NCBI GenBank assembly: GCA_036504995.1
Contig: DASXUG010000017.1
Span: 124,001-188,000 of the forward strand
From: DASXUG01 sp036504995
GTDB taxonomy: Bacteria > Pseudomonadota > Gammaproteobacteria > Burkholderiales > Methylophilaceae
DNA length: 64,000 nucleotides
Reading direction: 5' to 3'
The notes below the pieces were generated by a model. That model made no database searches. It was not told the DNA's origin and saw only the letters and a program-made list of their open reading frames with translations. Both the position numbers and the translations under genes were made by a program. Positions 53,782 to 62,839 of the stretch are shown piece after piece (the stretch's first letter is position 1; each line of letters starts with the position of its first letter).

Positions 53782-54195
53782 TCATAGGCTAGGTAAAACC
53801 TCTGACACAGCCTCTGGCGTGGATTCAGGTGAAGCTGCCGTCGGTAAATCTGCGCCATCATTATTCATAAACACGACCATGACGACTTTATCGTTCACAA
53901 AATCTAACTCCGTGGTTTGGTAGTAGGCACCTTTTTCATCGGTATTCAGGTTGTGATATTGCCAGATAGAGGCAATGACTTTACCACCTACATTTTTGAC
54001 ATCATCTTGTTTGCTTGGAGCACCAAACTGGTTGAGAATCTTGTCTTTTTCAAAGCCGTTGATTTTGGCAACAAACTCTTTTTCCGAAGTGGGGATCTCT
54101 GAACTGTTGGAAACTTTCAGCATATCTGCGAAGGCAGAAGCGGAAAGCAAGGTTAGAGCAAGTGAAGAAAGTAAAACTAAGCGTTTGGTTCTCAT
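53782..54195 (-). CDS. Small secreted protein, possibly BamE/SmpA-like
   Basis: A 137-residue protein with a clear signal peptide (MRTKRLVLLSSLALTLLSAS, cut near AFA). The mature part has KINGFEKDKILNQFGAPSKQ followed by a Trp/Tyr-containing strand (SIWQYHN) and YYQTTELDFVNDKVVMVVF. This helix-then-strands pattern, with a FGxP turn, recalls the BamE/SmpA fold, but the call is tentative. There is no lipobox. The C-terminus is a Pro/Ala/Glu tail. I start at ATG 54195 with GGAG 8 nt upstream. It lies downstream of corC on the same strand. Confidence 0.7.
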   Translation of the reverse strand: MRTKRLVLLSSLALTLLSASAFADMLKVSNSSEIPTSEKEFVAKINGFEKDKILNQFGAPSKQDDVKNVGGKVIASIWQYHNLNTDEKGAYYQTTELDFVNDKVVMVVFMNNDGADLPTAASPESTPEAVSEVLPSL

Positions 54196-54313
54196 GGCTA
54201 GCACTCCAAATAAAGTTAAGAAGTATTTACAACTGTGAACACGATACTTTGCATTTAGTTCCCGCGCCGCTAGTTTTTAACTAGAGCCTGGCCTACTTCA
54301 CTCTAGATGGCGT

Positions 54314-55186
54314 TTAGTCTTTATCGGCCTCAATTAAACTTTCTTGAGAACTTTCCTCAATCTTTTCAATGAGTACCGAGTGTAGACGCCTGCTATCAGC
54401 ACGTAACACGGTAAAGCGCATTGCATTAAAAGTGATTTGCTCTCCACGTTTTGGCAGGTGTCCAAATTGACTAACAATTAAGCCACCTATCGTTGAAAAC
54501 TCTTCATCACTAAAGTCTGACGCTAGCGCTTCGTTGAAGTCTTCAATTTCGGTCAGCGCTTTAACACGATATCGTCCTTGCGCATCTTGAATAATGTTGT
54601 CTTCGGTTTCATCAAAGTCGTATTCATCTTCAATGTCACCCACGATTTGCTCGAGTACATCCTCTATCGTTACCATGCCTGCTACGCCACCATATTCATC
54701 CACAACGATGGCGATATGGTTGCGGTTGCTGCGAAATTCTTTGAGTAACACGTTAAGTCGTTTGGCTTCTGGTATGAATACCGCTGGCCTCAACATATCG
54801 CGTACATCAAACTCTTCACCTGCATAGTACCGTAATAAGTCTTTAGCAAGGAGTATGCCAATCACATCATCTCTACCATCCTCAATGACGGGGAAACGCG
54901 AGTGTGCGGCTTCAATGACAAAAGGGATAAATTTTTCAGGCGGGTGAGTGATGTCGATCACATCCATTTGCGAGCGTGGAATCATGATGTCACGCACTTG
55001 CATTTCGCTGACTTGCAGCACGCCTTCAATCATGGACAGGGCATCTGCGTCGAGTAGGTTTTTTTCGTAAGCGGCGTGTAGCTGCTCGATGAGTTGCTCG
55101 CGGTCTTCAGGCTCACGCAGTAAAAAGTGGCTGAGACGTTCTAAAAATGTGGGTTTGTGTTGCGACTTTTCCGAATCACTAGCCAT
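54314..55186 (-). CDS. corC: CorC-type CBS-domain protein
   Basis: A 290-residue soluble protein. A helical N-terminus is followed by two CBS domains (about 65-195; VRDIMIPRSQMDVID opens the first, GMVTIEDVLEQIVGDIEDEY ends the second). The C-terminal transporter-associated CorC/HlyC domain covers about 205-285. E. coli YbeX/CorC has been linked to magnesium and cobalt efflux and to ribosome function. It overlaps the ybeY stop by 1 nt and follows miaB-phoH-ybeY, the conserved order. Confidence 0.93.
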   Translation of the reverse strand: MASDSEKSQHKPTFLERLSHFLLREPEDREQLIEQLHAAYEKNLLDADALSMIEGVLQVSEMQVRDIMIPRSQMDVIDITHPPEKFIPFVIEAAHSRFPVIEDGRDDVIGILLAKDLLRYYAGEEFDVRDMLRPAVFIPEAKRLNVLLKEFRSNRNHIAIVVDEYGGVAGMVTIEDVLEQIVGDIEDEYDFDETEDNIIQDAQGRYRVKALTEIEDFNEALASDFSDEEFSTIGGLIVSQFGHLPKRGEQITFNAMRFTVLRADSRRLHSVLIEKIEESSQESLIEADKD

Positions 55187-55635
55187 TAATTGGCATCCTC
55201 TGTAACAAGATAGGGGTTAGCATACCCTAGTTTTGTGATAATTTCAGTTTCAATAGACTCCATTAAGTCTGCTTGTTCTTCAATTTCATGGTCGTAACCA
55301 TGCACATGCAATACGCCATGTACGGTTAAATGGGCGTAATGCGCTTCTAGGGGTTTGCCTTGTTCCGCTGCTTCTTTTGCCACGATTGGGGCGCAGATAA
55401 TAATGTCTCCCATCAAATGTGGCTCCTCCGCCAGCGGAAAAGTTAATACATTGGTAGCATAATCCTTGCCACGGTAAGTTTTGTTGAGTGCACGACCCTC
55501 TGCTTCATCTACAATGCGCAGGGTAATTTCGCTATCAACACGTAGTGTATTGCGTGCCCAGCGTTTAAATTGTTGGGTACTAGGTAGGTTTGCCATTTCG
55601 CTAGCATACTGAATGTGCATTAACAGCTTAGGCAT
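55186..55635 (-). CDS. ybeY: Endoribonuclease YbeY
   Basis: A 149-residue metal-dependent endoribonuclease used in 16S rRNA maturation and ribosome quality control. The zinc site is His106, His110 and His116 in HLTVHGVLHVHGYDHE. RGKDYATNVLTFPL and MGDIIICAPIV are also typical. I start at ATG 55635 (MPKLLMHIQYAS), which overlaps the phoH stop by 8 nt; an ATG at 55620 is also possible. The frame is open far upstream only inside phoH. Confidence 0.93.
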   Translation of the reverse strand: MPKLLMHIQYASEMANLPSTQQFKRWARNTLRVDSEITLRIVDEAEGRALNKTYRGKDYATNVLTFPLAEEPHLMGDIIICAPIVAKEAAEQGKPLEAHYAHLTVHGVLHVHGYDHEIEEQADLMESIETEIITKLGYANPYLVTEDAN

Positions 55636-56638
55636 TCGGCTTACTTTCTGGTTCAGAACGACTGCTTGGCTCATGGCGGTTTGCATGAGGTTGTGCATGT
55701 TTTGCAGCGTCATATTTCTCATAAGCATTGACGATTTTTTGCACCAAAGGATGGCGCACAACGTCATCTGATAAAAACTGCGTAAAGGCGATGCCACGGA
55801 TGTCCTTGAGCACTTGTTGTGCTTCTACCAAGCCGCTTTTTTGTCCACGCCCCAAGTCAATTTGCGTTACATCCCCTGTAATCACGGCCTTGGTGCCAAA
55901 GCCTATGCGGGTAAGAAACATCTTCATTTGTTCGGGTGTAGTGTTTTGCGCTTCATCTAAAATAATAAAGCTTTGATTGAGTGTACGTCCACGCATATAG
56001 GCCAGTGGGGCGACTTCAATGGCACCGCGTTCAAACATTTTATTCACCGTGTCGTAGCCAGCTAAATCATAAAGTGCATCGTAAAGTGGACGTAAATAGG
56101 GGTCCACCTTTTGGTTCAGGTCGCCAGGTAAAAAGCCTAAACGTTCGCCCGCTTCAACAGCAGGACGCACCAAAACGATGCGTTTCACTTTATCGCGTGT
56201 CATCGCATCCACCGCAGAGGCAACTGCCAGGTAAGTTTTACCCGTGCCTGCAGGGCCAATGCCAAATGAAATATCGTAATCTTGTATCTGCTGCAAATAA
56301 GCTACCTGACGCGGTGTGCGACCATGTAAATCGCCTCGGCGTGTCATTAGCGTGGGCATGTTGGTCACGATGACCTCTTCAGGTTTGAGCTTGTTGATTT
56401 CCACTAAGCCAAGTTGAATTTCCTCTAAACCAATTGGGCTTTTGCTTTGCGCATAAAATTTTTCAATGATTTGCTTGGCAAGCCGCGTATTTTCTAGCTC
56501 ACCCGTAAAGCGAAAGTGTGCACCACGGCGTGCAATACCAACATCCAAGGCACTTTCAATTTGTTTGATATTTTCGTCCAGCGCGCCGCATAGGTTAGCA
56601 AGGCGGTGGTTGTCTTCAGGTTGTAAGGTGGTTTCCAT
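55628..56638 (-). CDS. ybeZ: PhoH-like ATPase (YbeZ)
   Basis: A 336-residue cytosolic P-loop ATPase of the PhoH/YbeZ family. Walker A is GIGPAGTGKTYLAV (about 127-140) and Walker B is in SFIILDEAQNTTPEQMKMFL. The N-terminal 110 residues contain a KH-like RNA-binding part. The C-terminal tail is polar. YbeZ works with the neighbouring YbeY in rRNA processing. Its start overlaps the miaB stop by 1 nt, so the run miaB-ybeZ-ybeY-corC is a compact operon. Confidence 0.95.
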   Translation of the reverse strand: METTLQPEDNHRLANLCGALDENIKQIESALDVGIARRGAHFRFTGELENTRLAKQIIEKFYAQSKSPIGLEEIQLGLVEINKLKPEEVIVTNMPTLMTRRGDLHGRTPRQVAYLQQIQDYDISFGIGPAGTGKTYLAVASAVDAMTRDKVKRIVLVRPAVEAGERLGFLPGDLNQKVDPYLRPLYDALYDLAGYDTVNKMFERGAIEVAPLAYMRGRTLNQSFIILDEAQNTTPEQMKMFLTRIGFGTKAVITGDVTQIDLGRGQKSGLVEAQQVLKDIRGIAFTQFLSDDVVRHPLVQKIVNAYEKYDAAKHAQPHANRHEPSSRSEPESKPNA

Positions 56639-57978
56639 TAAGTATTCACAATTTCGCCACGTAATCTACGCGGATTAGAGACATCGGTAATTTTAACTTG
56701 CACGAATTGATGTATTAAATCGGTACTACCAGCAATATCGACAATACGATTGTTATCGGTTTTGCCTGCAAGTTCATCTGCATTTTTCCAAGAGGTACTT
56801 TCAATCAATACGCGCTGTACGGTGCCTAGCATAGATTCCGAAATGGCCTTGCCTTGTGCTTCATTTATTGTTTGTAATTTGCTGAGACGTGCCAGTTTTA
56901 CCTCTTGTGGCGTATCGTCTTTAAGAAACGCAGCGGGGGTACCAGGGCGAGGGCTGTATAAAAAGCTAAAGCTGCTATCAAAGCCTACGTCAGTCATCAA
57001 TTTCACAGTAGCTTCAAAATCCGCCTCTGTTTCTCCAGGAAAGCCTACGATAAAATCAGAGGTGAAAGTCAGGTTGGCATTGGCGGCGCGTAATTTGCGG
57101 ATAATGCTTTTATATTGTAGACCAGTGTAATTGCGTTTCATCGCCATTAAAATGCGATCAGAACCCGCTTGCACAGGTAAATGTAGTTGCGCAGCGAGTT
57201 TGGGGATGTTGGCAAAGCATGCGATTAGCGCATCGTTCATTTCGTTCGGGTGGCTGGTAGTGAAGCGTATGCGCTCAATTTGCGGAATCTCTGCAATGTA
57301 TTCAATGAGTTTAGCTAAGTCAGCTTGGTCGCCATCTGCATTAGTGCTTCGATAAGCGTTAACATTTTGACCCAGCAGGGTAATTTCTTTGACCCCTTGT
57401 TCGGCAAGTTGAATAGCTTCGGTCAAAATATCGTCAAATGGGCGTGAGACTTCTTCGCCACGTGTGTACGGTACTACGCAGAAAGTACAGTATTTGCTGC
57501 AGCCCTCCATAATGCTTAAAAACGCAGTTGCACCCTCAACTTTAGGTGGAGGCAATTGGTCAAATTTTTCAATCTCGGGAAAGCTAATATCTACCTGTGA
57601 TTGACCGCTAGTTTGGCTATCCTTAATCATTTGCGGCAAGCGGTGCAAGGTTTGCGGACCAAATACTACATCCACATAGGGTGCACGCTCAATAATATGT
57701 GCACCTTCTTGGCTAGCAACACAGCCACCCACGCCTATCACTAAATTTGGATTTTTTTCTTTAAGCGGAATAAAACGCCCGAGATGGCTAAATACTTTGT
57801 CCTCGGCTTTTTCGCGCACTGAACAGGTGTTAAGCAAGATGACATCTGCTTCTTCCACAATCTCTGTGGTTTCCATGCCGTCAGCGGCTTGTAGCATATC
57901 CATCATGCGTGATGAATCATACTCATTCATCTGGCAGCCAAAGGTTTTGATAAAGACTTTTTTAGGAGGGGTGTTCAA
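56638..57978 (-). CDS. miaB: tRNA-2-methylthio-N6-dimethylallyladenosine synthase
   Basis: A 446-residue radical SAM methylthiotransferase that modifies A37 of tRNAs. The N-terminal UPF0004 domain has the auxiliary cluster ligands Cys15, Cys52 and Cys86 (KTFGCQMNEYDS, LNTCSVREKAEDK, GVGGCVASQEG). The radical SAM ligands are Cys160, Cys164 and Cys167 (GCSKYCTFCVVPYTRG). The TRAM RNA-binding domain lies at the C-terminus. It is the first gene of the operon with ybeZ, ybeY and corC. Confidence 0.96.
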   Translation of the reverse strand: MNTPPKKVFIKTFGCQMNEYDSSRMMDMLQAADGMETTEIVEEADVILLNTCSVREKAEDKVFSHLGRFIPLKEKNPNLVIGVGGCVASQEGAHIIERAPYVDVVFGPQTLHRLPQMIKDSQTSGQSQVDISFPEIEKFDQLPPPKVEGATAFLSIMEGCSKYCTFCVVPYTRGEEVSRPFDDILTEAIQLAEQGVKEITLLGQNVNAYRSTNADGDQADLAKLIEYIAEIPQIERIRFTTSHPNEMNDALIACFANIPKLAAQLHLPVQAGSDRILMAMKRNYTGLQYKSIIRKLRAANANLTFTSDFIVGFPGETEADFEATVKLMTDVGFDSSFSFLYSPRPGTPAAFLKDDTPQEVKLARLSKLQTINEAQGKAISESMLGTVQRVLIESTSWKNADELAGKTDNNRIVDIAGSTDLIHQFVQVKITDVSNPRRLRGEIVNT

Positions 57979-58067
57979 TATGTCGAATCTTGCTAATTCT
58001 AAAGTGTGATTTTAGCGCACGGCGTATTTAAATGCTAATCTTAAGGTTACAATAGGGGCGTATTTAT

Positions 58068-58772
58068 ATGGCATATTGGTTTATGAACGCTCAAACGCGA
58101 CATTATTCCCACATCTTGATTTGTTTGGTCTGCCTTTCCCCAGTCACTGCATATGCGATACAAGATTGCGCGCAGATTGCGCGTTTTGCGAGTGTGGATG
58201 TGGATTATGACGACCCTGAAGTGATTGTGGATGAGCGTCATAATATTCAAGAATTAAAATCTCTTTCTGGTAAAGGGTTGGTTGAAAATCAGAATGTGTA
58301 TGGGCTAACCCATGCTGAGGCCAAGCTGGAATATGAGGTCGAGGGCTATATGCAGACCATGTCCAATGGTAGTATCTGTATGGTGCCGCAGGTAAAAATT
58401 CATGCGGGCTTTTCTGAGCTTAAAGTGTATGTGGCGGATGATTTACAAGATGCTTGCCGTCGGCAAGTGGTGCACGACCATGAATATGAGCACGTCAATG
58501 TATGGCGCTCACATATGCATGATGGCAGCCGTTTAATGCAGGCGCCTGTATTGCAGGCATTGGCAAAGCCTCGTATGTATGCAGATAGATGGGAAGCTGA
58601 AAATGCCTTGCGGCCATGGGTCGATAGTATTGTTATCGCTTTTCAAAATCGATTATTTACCAATCTAAATACCGCCCAACAAGCGATTGATTCGCCCACC
58701 TCATACCAATATGTCGAAAGACGATTAAAAGCCTGTCCGATCAATGTGTTAAATAGCACGTTGAATCGCTAA
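58068..58772 (+). CDS. Secreted HEXXH protein, possible zinc protease-like
   Basis: A 234-residue exported protein (about 229 if it starts at M6). The signal peptide is HYSHILICLVCLSPVTAYA. The mature part has a zinc-metallopeptidase-like motif HEYEH (His138, Glu139, His142) followed by VNVWRSH with a further His at 149. A secreted HEXXH with a downstream His recalls DUF922-type proteins, but the overall fold is not certain. Two conserved-looking Cys (about 104 and 130) could form a disulfide. It lies 30 bp before cysG on the same strand. The function is unknown. Confidence 0.7.
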   Translation: MAYWFMNAQTRHYSHILICLVCLSPVTAYAIQDCAQIARFASVDVDYDDPEVIVDERHNIQELKSLSGKGLVENQNVYGLTHAEAKLEYEVEGYMQTMSNGSICMVPQVKIHAGFSELKVYVADDLQDACRRQVVHDHEYEHVNVWRSHMHDGSRLMQAPVLQALAKPRMYADRWEAENALRPWVDSIVIAFQNRLFTNLNTAQQAIDSPTSYQYVERRLKACPINVLNSTLNR

Positions 58773-58802
58773 TTTTTCTATAAAAAGCGTTAAGAAACAA
58801 TC

Positions 58803-60194
58803 ATGAAATCACTCCCCATTTTTCTGAATATTGTAGGTCGCCGTTGTGTGGTGGTTGGAGGAGGTGACGTAGCAACACGTAAGGTGATAATGTTGCTCAA
58901 AGCGCAAGCGGCCGTTGAGGTGATTTCGCCTAAGTTAGACCATGAGTTAACCGATATGCTGGCTGCAGGTAAAATTAGCTACACACAAGCGATGTTTTTA
59001 CCTGAGCAATTGACAGATGCTACCCTAGTCATTGCTGCAACGGACGATGAGGCCACCAACGTAGCAGTTTCTGTTGCGGCCAAAGTGCGTAATATTCCCG
59101 TCAATGTTGTGGATTCACCTGATTTATGTACGTTTACTATGCCTGCTATTGTGGACCGCTCTCCTATTGTGATTGCTATTTCAAGCGGCGGCGCATCCCC
59201 TGTGTTGGCACGCATGATACGGGCGAAGATTGAAACTTTAGTCCCTGCAAGCTATGGGCGCTTATCTAACCTTGCAGCCGAGTTTCGTGACCGCGTGAAA
59301 CAGCGCTTCGGCACCACGCAAGCACGTCGTATATTTTGGGAAAAAGTATTTCACGGCAATATTGCGGAGCTAGTGCTGTCTGGGCAAGAGCCCGCCGCAC
59401 GCGTGGCGTTAGCTGATGCGATAGCGGCGGAAGATATTATGCAAACGCATGGTGAAGTGTATTTGGTTGGTGGCGGCCCTGGGGATCCCGATTTGCTCAC
59501 GTTTCGTGCGCTACGATTGATGCAACAGTGCGATGTTTGCGTGTATGACAAGTTGGTGAGTAAAGAGGTCATGGAACTGGTGCGCCGAGATGCTGAGCTT
59601 ATTTATGTGGGTAAAGCGCGAGACAACCACATTTTGCCGCAGGATGAAATAAACCAATTGCTAGTGAAACTGGCCAAAGAAGGTAAGCGTGTGTTGCGCC
59701 TAAAAGGCGGCGATCCATTTATTTTTGGGCGCGGCGGCGAAGAAATTGAAACCTTGATGGAAAATGGCGTGGCGTTTCAGGTTGTGCCAGGAATCACCGC
59801 TGCCAATGGTGTTTCTAGCTATGCGGGTATCCCACTTACCCATCGTGATTACGCGCAATCATGTGTCTTCACTACAGGTCACTTGAAGGATGGCACGGTA
59901 GAGTTGGATTGGGTGTCGCTTACGCGCCCTAATCAAACTGTGGTGATTTATATGGGCTTGGTAGGGTTGGCGCAAATTTGCGAAAAATTGATCGCGCATG
60001 GCTTGCCTGCGACAATGCCTGCGGCGGTCGTGCAACAAGGCACAACACAAAACCAACGTGTAGTGGTGGCGGATATAGCTACACTTGCTGCCAAAGTACA
60101 AGCGGCAGATTTAAAAACACCTTGTTTGACGATTGTAGGAGAGGTGGTTAATTTGCGCGCTAAATTGGCTTGGTTTATGCCCGATGCTACTTGA
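58803..60194 (+). CDS. cysG: Siroheme synthase (trifunctional CysG)
   Basis: A 463-residue fused enzyme making siroheme from uroporphyrinogen III, needed for sulfite and nitrite reductases. The N-terminal CysG(A) part (about 1-150; VVGGGDVATRKVIMLLKAQA is the NAD site) is the dehydrogenase and ferrochelatase. The dimerisation part covers about 150-210. The C-terminal SAM uroporphyrinogen methyltransferase (about 215-460) has VYLVGGGPGDPDLLTFRAL, RLKGGDPFIFGRGGEE and GITAANGVSSYAGIPLTHRD. The length fits E. coli CysG. Confidence 0.96.
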   Translation: MKSLPIFLNIVGRRCVVVGGGDVATRKVIMLLKAQAAVEVISPKLDHELTDMLAAGKISYTQAMFLPEQLTDATLVIAATDDEATNVAVSVAAKVRNIPVNVVDSPDLCTFTMPAIVDRSPIVIAISSGGASPVLARMIRAKIETLVPASYGRLSNLAAEFRDRVKQRFGTTQARRIFWEKVFHGNIAELVLSGQEPAARVALADAIAAEDIMQTHGEVYLVGGGPGDPDLLTFRALRLMQQCDVCVYDKLVSKEVMELVRRDAELIYVGKARDNHILPQDEINQLLVKLAKEGKRVLRLKGGDPFIFGRGGEEIETLMENGVAFQVVPGITAANGVSSYAGIPLTHRDYAQSCVFTTGHLKDGTVELDWVSLTRPNQTVVIYMGLVGLAQICEKLIAHGLPATMPAAVVQQGTTQNQRVVVADIATLAAKVQAADLKTPCLTIVGEVVNLRAKLAWFMPDAT

Positions 60195-60212
60195 TGCGTG
60201 TTTGCTCAGCGG

Positions 60213-61538
60213 CTAATTTGAGTACACTGCTTGGTTTTGAATTGGCAAGGTGACTCTGACTTCTAGACCACCAGTAATGCGATTAAGCAGTTCGAGTTTG
60301 CCTTTGTGTAGTCTTGCAATACGGTCGCAAATCGCTAGTCCAAGCCCACTACCGCTGGCGTTGCCACGTGCACTGTCTAAGCGTTCAAACGGCTTTAATA
60401 AGCGTGTCATGTGCGCAGGTGGAATGCCAGGGCCATTATCGAGAACGCTGACAATCAGGTGTTCGGCGGTAATTTTAGTGGTAATAATCACGCCAGATTT
60501 GCCGTAGTTAAAAGCATTATCAATCAAGTTACCAAATAAGCGCTGCATTGCCAGTGGCTTGAGCGGAATAAGCATGGTTGGCGCTAAGTTGAGCACTAAC
60601 TTTCTGCCTGCACGGGTGTTGCGATCAAATAATGATTTTAACAAAGCGTTAATATCTACCATTTGTGAAGGCTCACCTTCAACGCCACGCACAAAATCAA
60701 GAAATTGGTTGATGATGCTATCCATATCACTAATGTCTTGAATCATCCCATCACGAAAAATACCACCTTTGTCCTCAGGCAGCATTTCTACCGCCAATCG
60801 TAAGCGCGCTAGAGGTGTACGCAAATCGTGAGAAACGCCGGCCAATAACAGTGTTCGCTCGGCATCTAGCTCCGCAAGGGATAGCGTCATCTGGTTAAAG
60901 GTGCGATTCACCTCACCTAGCTCATCAATCCCATCTTCAGGCAGTTCTATAGGGCTTAGGCCGCTACGTATGCGATCTGCAGCTTTGACTAGCAGGCTAA
61001 GTGGTTGATTAATGCGTGCAGCAATTAAATAGGCCCCAGAAAGTGCAAGGCCGATGACAAGCGCCCCCCAGTTGAGCCACTCCCATGGGAAATGGCGTTC
61101 AACCTGAATACGGGGAATCACTACCCAGTAATCATCTTGTCCTATATTAAAGCTCACCCACAATCCGGGTACGCCAAAGTGATTGATAGCAACTATTGTG
61201 TCTTTACCCAGTTGCTCTTTGATTTTCTTGGCAATTAATCGTACAAAAGCATCATTTGGTAAGGGCTCAATTTCTTCCAGCATATCAGCTGCGTAAATAC
61301 GCACGCCTTCTTTGCCTGAAAGTTCTGAGAGTAAAGCAATGCGACGATCCTCATGCGCAGCAAGCAACGAGGCTTTGGTAAAGTTGACAACGGTAACGGC
61401 TTGCAACGCTGCTGCCATGGCACGTGGTTCACGCTCAAAATAATCAAATAGTTTGAGTGCCGCTAATTGCCCGACAATCAATAATATTGCAATAAGCAAC
61501 ATGATGCGAGCAAGTAGGGTGCGAGGCAGTAATCTCAT
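60213..61538 (-). CDS. EnvZ-like sensor histidine kinase
   Basis: A 441-residue membrane histidine kinase. TM1 is about 8-30, the periplasmic region about 31-155, TM2 about 156-175, HAMP about 176-228. The HisKA domain has His237 in AGVSHDLRTPLARLRLAVEM. HATPase_c has NLIDNAFNYG (N box), LDNGPGIPP (G1) and SGSGLGLAICDRIARLH (G2). The overall layout is that of EnvZ, which senses osmolarity. It lies 140 bp downstream of the OmpR-like gene on the same strand, unlike the overlapping pair in E. coli. The inverted repeats at 61624-61667 lie in that gap. Confidence 0.9.
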   Translation of the reverse strand: MRLLPRTLLARIMLLIAILLIVGQLAALKLFDYFEREPRAMAAALQAVTVVNFTKASLLAAHEDRRIALLSELSGKEGVRIYAADMLEEIEPLPNDAFVRLIAKKIKEQLGKDTIVAINHFGVPGLWVSFNIGQDDYWVVIPRIQVERHFPWEWLNWGALVIGLALSGAYLIAARINQPLSLLVKAADRIRSGLSPIELPEDGIDELGEVNRTFNQMTLSLAELDAERTLLLAGVSHDLRTPLARLRLAVEMLPEDKGGIFRDGMIQDISDMDSIINQFLDFVRGVEGEPSQMVDINALLKSLFDRNTRAGRKLVLNLAPTMLIPLKPLAMQRLFGNLIDNAFNYGKSGVIITTKITAEHLIVSVLDNGPGIPPAHMTRLLKPFERLDSARGNASGSGLGLAICDRIARLHKGKLELLNRITGGLEVRVTLPIQNQAVYSN

Positions 61539-61623
61539 AAGTGAGTGTTTCTAGAGTTGCTCGTTACTTTAGAGCATTTAGTTAAGTACACCAAATGTGC
61601 AGGCTTGTTGTGATGAATTCAAG

Positions 61624-61667
61624 CTAGCGCTAGTCAAAATGAGTCAGGTCACAGTGACCAGCGCTAG
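61624..61667. repeat. Nested inverted repeats between ompR-like and envZ-like genes
   Basis: Outer arms CTAGCGCTAGTC (61624-61635) and GACCAGCGCTAG (61656-61667) match with one mismatch. Inside the right half GGTCAC and GTGACC (61647-61659) form a second palindrome. The two hairpins compete for GACC. It lies just downstream of the response-regulator stop (61679); no T tract follows. Confidence 0.6.
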
Positions 61668-61678
61668 TGCTGTAGAGT

Positions 61679-62407
61679 TTAGGTTTTTGCTGCTTCACCA
61701 TCAGGGATAAATACATAACCAAAGCCCCACATGGTTTGCAAGAAGCGTGGATGGGCTGGGTCAGTTTCAATTAAGCGGCGTAAACGCGAAACCTGTACAT
61801 CAATACTTCTATCAAAAACATCGAGCTCACGACCACGTGCTAACTGCATCAATCTATCACGCGATAGCGGTTGGCGTGGGTGATCTACAAATACCTTTAG
61901 TAGCGCATACTCGCCACTGGTAATAGTCATTTGCACACCATCACGACTTAGGCTTCTGGTGGATGCATCAAATACGAAATCGCCAAATGCAACTGTGTCA
62001 GCATTACCTGCTGGGGCGCTAGGCAGTGGACGACCTTGGCGGCGCATAATCGCATTGATGCGCGCTAATAATTCTCTTGGGTTAAATGGCTTGGGTAGAT
62101 AGTCATCTGCCCCCATTTCTAAGCCGATGATGCGATCCACTTCATCGCCTCGCGCAGTCAGCATGATAATCGGTAAAGTCACACCTGCGGAGCGTAATCT
62201 GCGGCAGATTGCTAAGCCGTCTTCTCCAGGGAGCATTAAGTCTAAAACAATGAGGTCAACATGTTCATTGTTTAGTACGGCATCCATTTCACTGGAATCT
62301 GAAACAGTTTTGATGTTAAAGCCTTGCTCGTTGAGATAGCGCTGCAGCAAATCACGCATGCGAATATCGTCATCCACCATCAATATTTTTTTAATTGGCG
62401 CTTGCAT
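61679..62407 (-). CDS. OmpR-like response regulator
   Basis: A 242-residue OmpR/PhoB-type regulator. The receiver domain has the acidic group VDDD (about 11-14), phosphoacceptor Asp56 in DLIVLDLMLPGEDG and Lys in YLPKPFNPRELLARI. The C-terminal winged helix covers about 140-240 (LLKVFVDHPRQPLSRDRLMQ, SIDVQVSRLRRLIETDPAHP, TMWGFGYVFIP). Its sequence is very close to E. coli OmpR (start MQAPIKKILMVDDD). I therefore start at ATG 62407; ATG 62446 would add 13 residues. It works with the kinase at 60213-61538. Confidence 0.92.
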   Translation of the reverse strand: MQAPIKKILMVDDDIRMRDLLQRYLNEQGFNIKTVSDSSEMDAVLNNEHVDLIVLDLMLPGEDGLAICRRLRSAGVTLPIIMLTARGDEVDRIIGLEMGADDYLPKPFNPRELLARINAIMRRQGRPLPSAPAGNADTVAFGDFVFDASTRSLSRDGVQMTITSGEYALLKVFVDHPRQPLSRDRLMQLARGRELDVFDRSIDVQVSRLRRLIETDPAHPRFLQTMWGFGYVFIPDGEAAKT

Positions 62408-62839
62408 AATGTTTTTTGCATATTCCTGTTGTAATTGTTTCGCCATCAGGCGACAGTCATTCTCATTATAAAGGCAAATTACCCGATTTAATAAACTAAG
62501 ACACACCTAATTATACGACTATTTTTGATGGAGTGATGATCTTCCAGTTACTAAGTAAGTGATTATTGTTACAAATTATTACAATCATGCATTTATTTGA
62601 AACATTTCATTTACAATCGTGCGGCATTATTGCATCCCTGTTGGATAAAAATTACTCATTTTATTTAGCTTAATTTAGAACTATTGCTCAGGCTGTCAAT
62701 CTTAAGTGAGTTGGGATTAATTGCTGAAACATTAACTATAAAAAGAACATTAGCATATTTTATTATGCTCAATCGGTGTCTATGCAGATCGTAATTGTAG
62801 GCATTATTTGATTATTGGGTACGCGAGCGGGAAGGTAAT
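62408..62839. other. 432-bp region between the OmpR-like and EF-hand genes
   Basis: It holds the two divergent leaders. The centre has OmpR-like half-sites at 62568-62583 (see separate entry). I see no further open frame, hairpin or repeat of note, apart from possible N-terminal extensions of the regulator. Confidence 0.5.
62568..62583. promoter_or_regulatory. Tandem OmpR-type half-sites
   Basis: GTTACA (62568-62573) and ATTACA (62578-62583) are spaced exactly 10 bp apart, and TTTACA follows at 62610. This resembles the tandem half-sites bound by OmpR-family dimers, consistent with autoregulation of the neighbouring regulator or control of the EF-hand gene. Confidence 0.4.
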
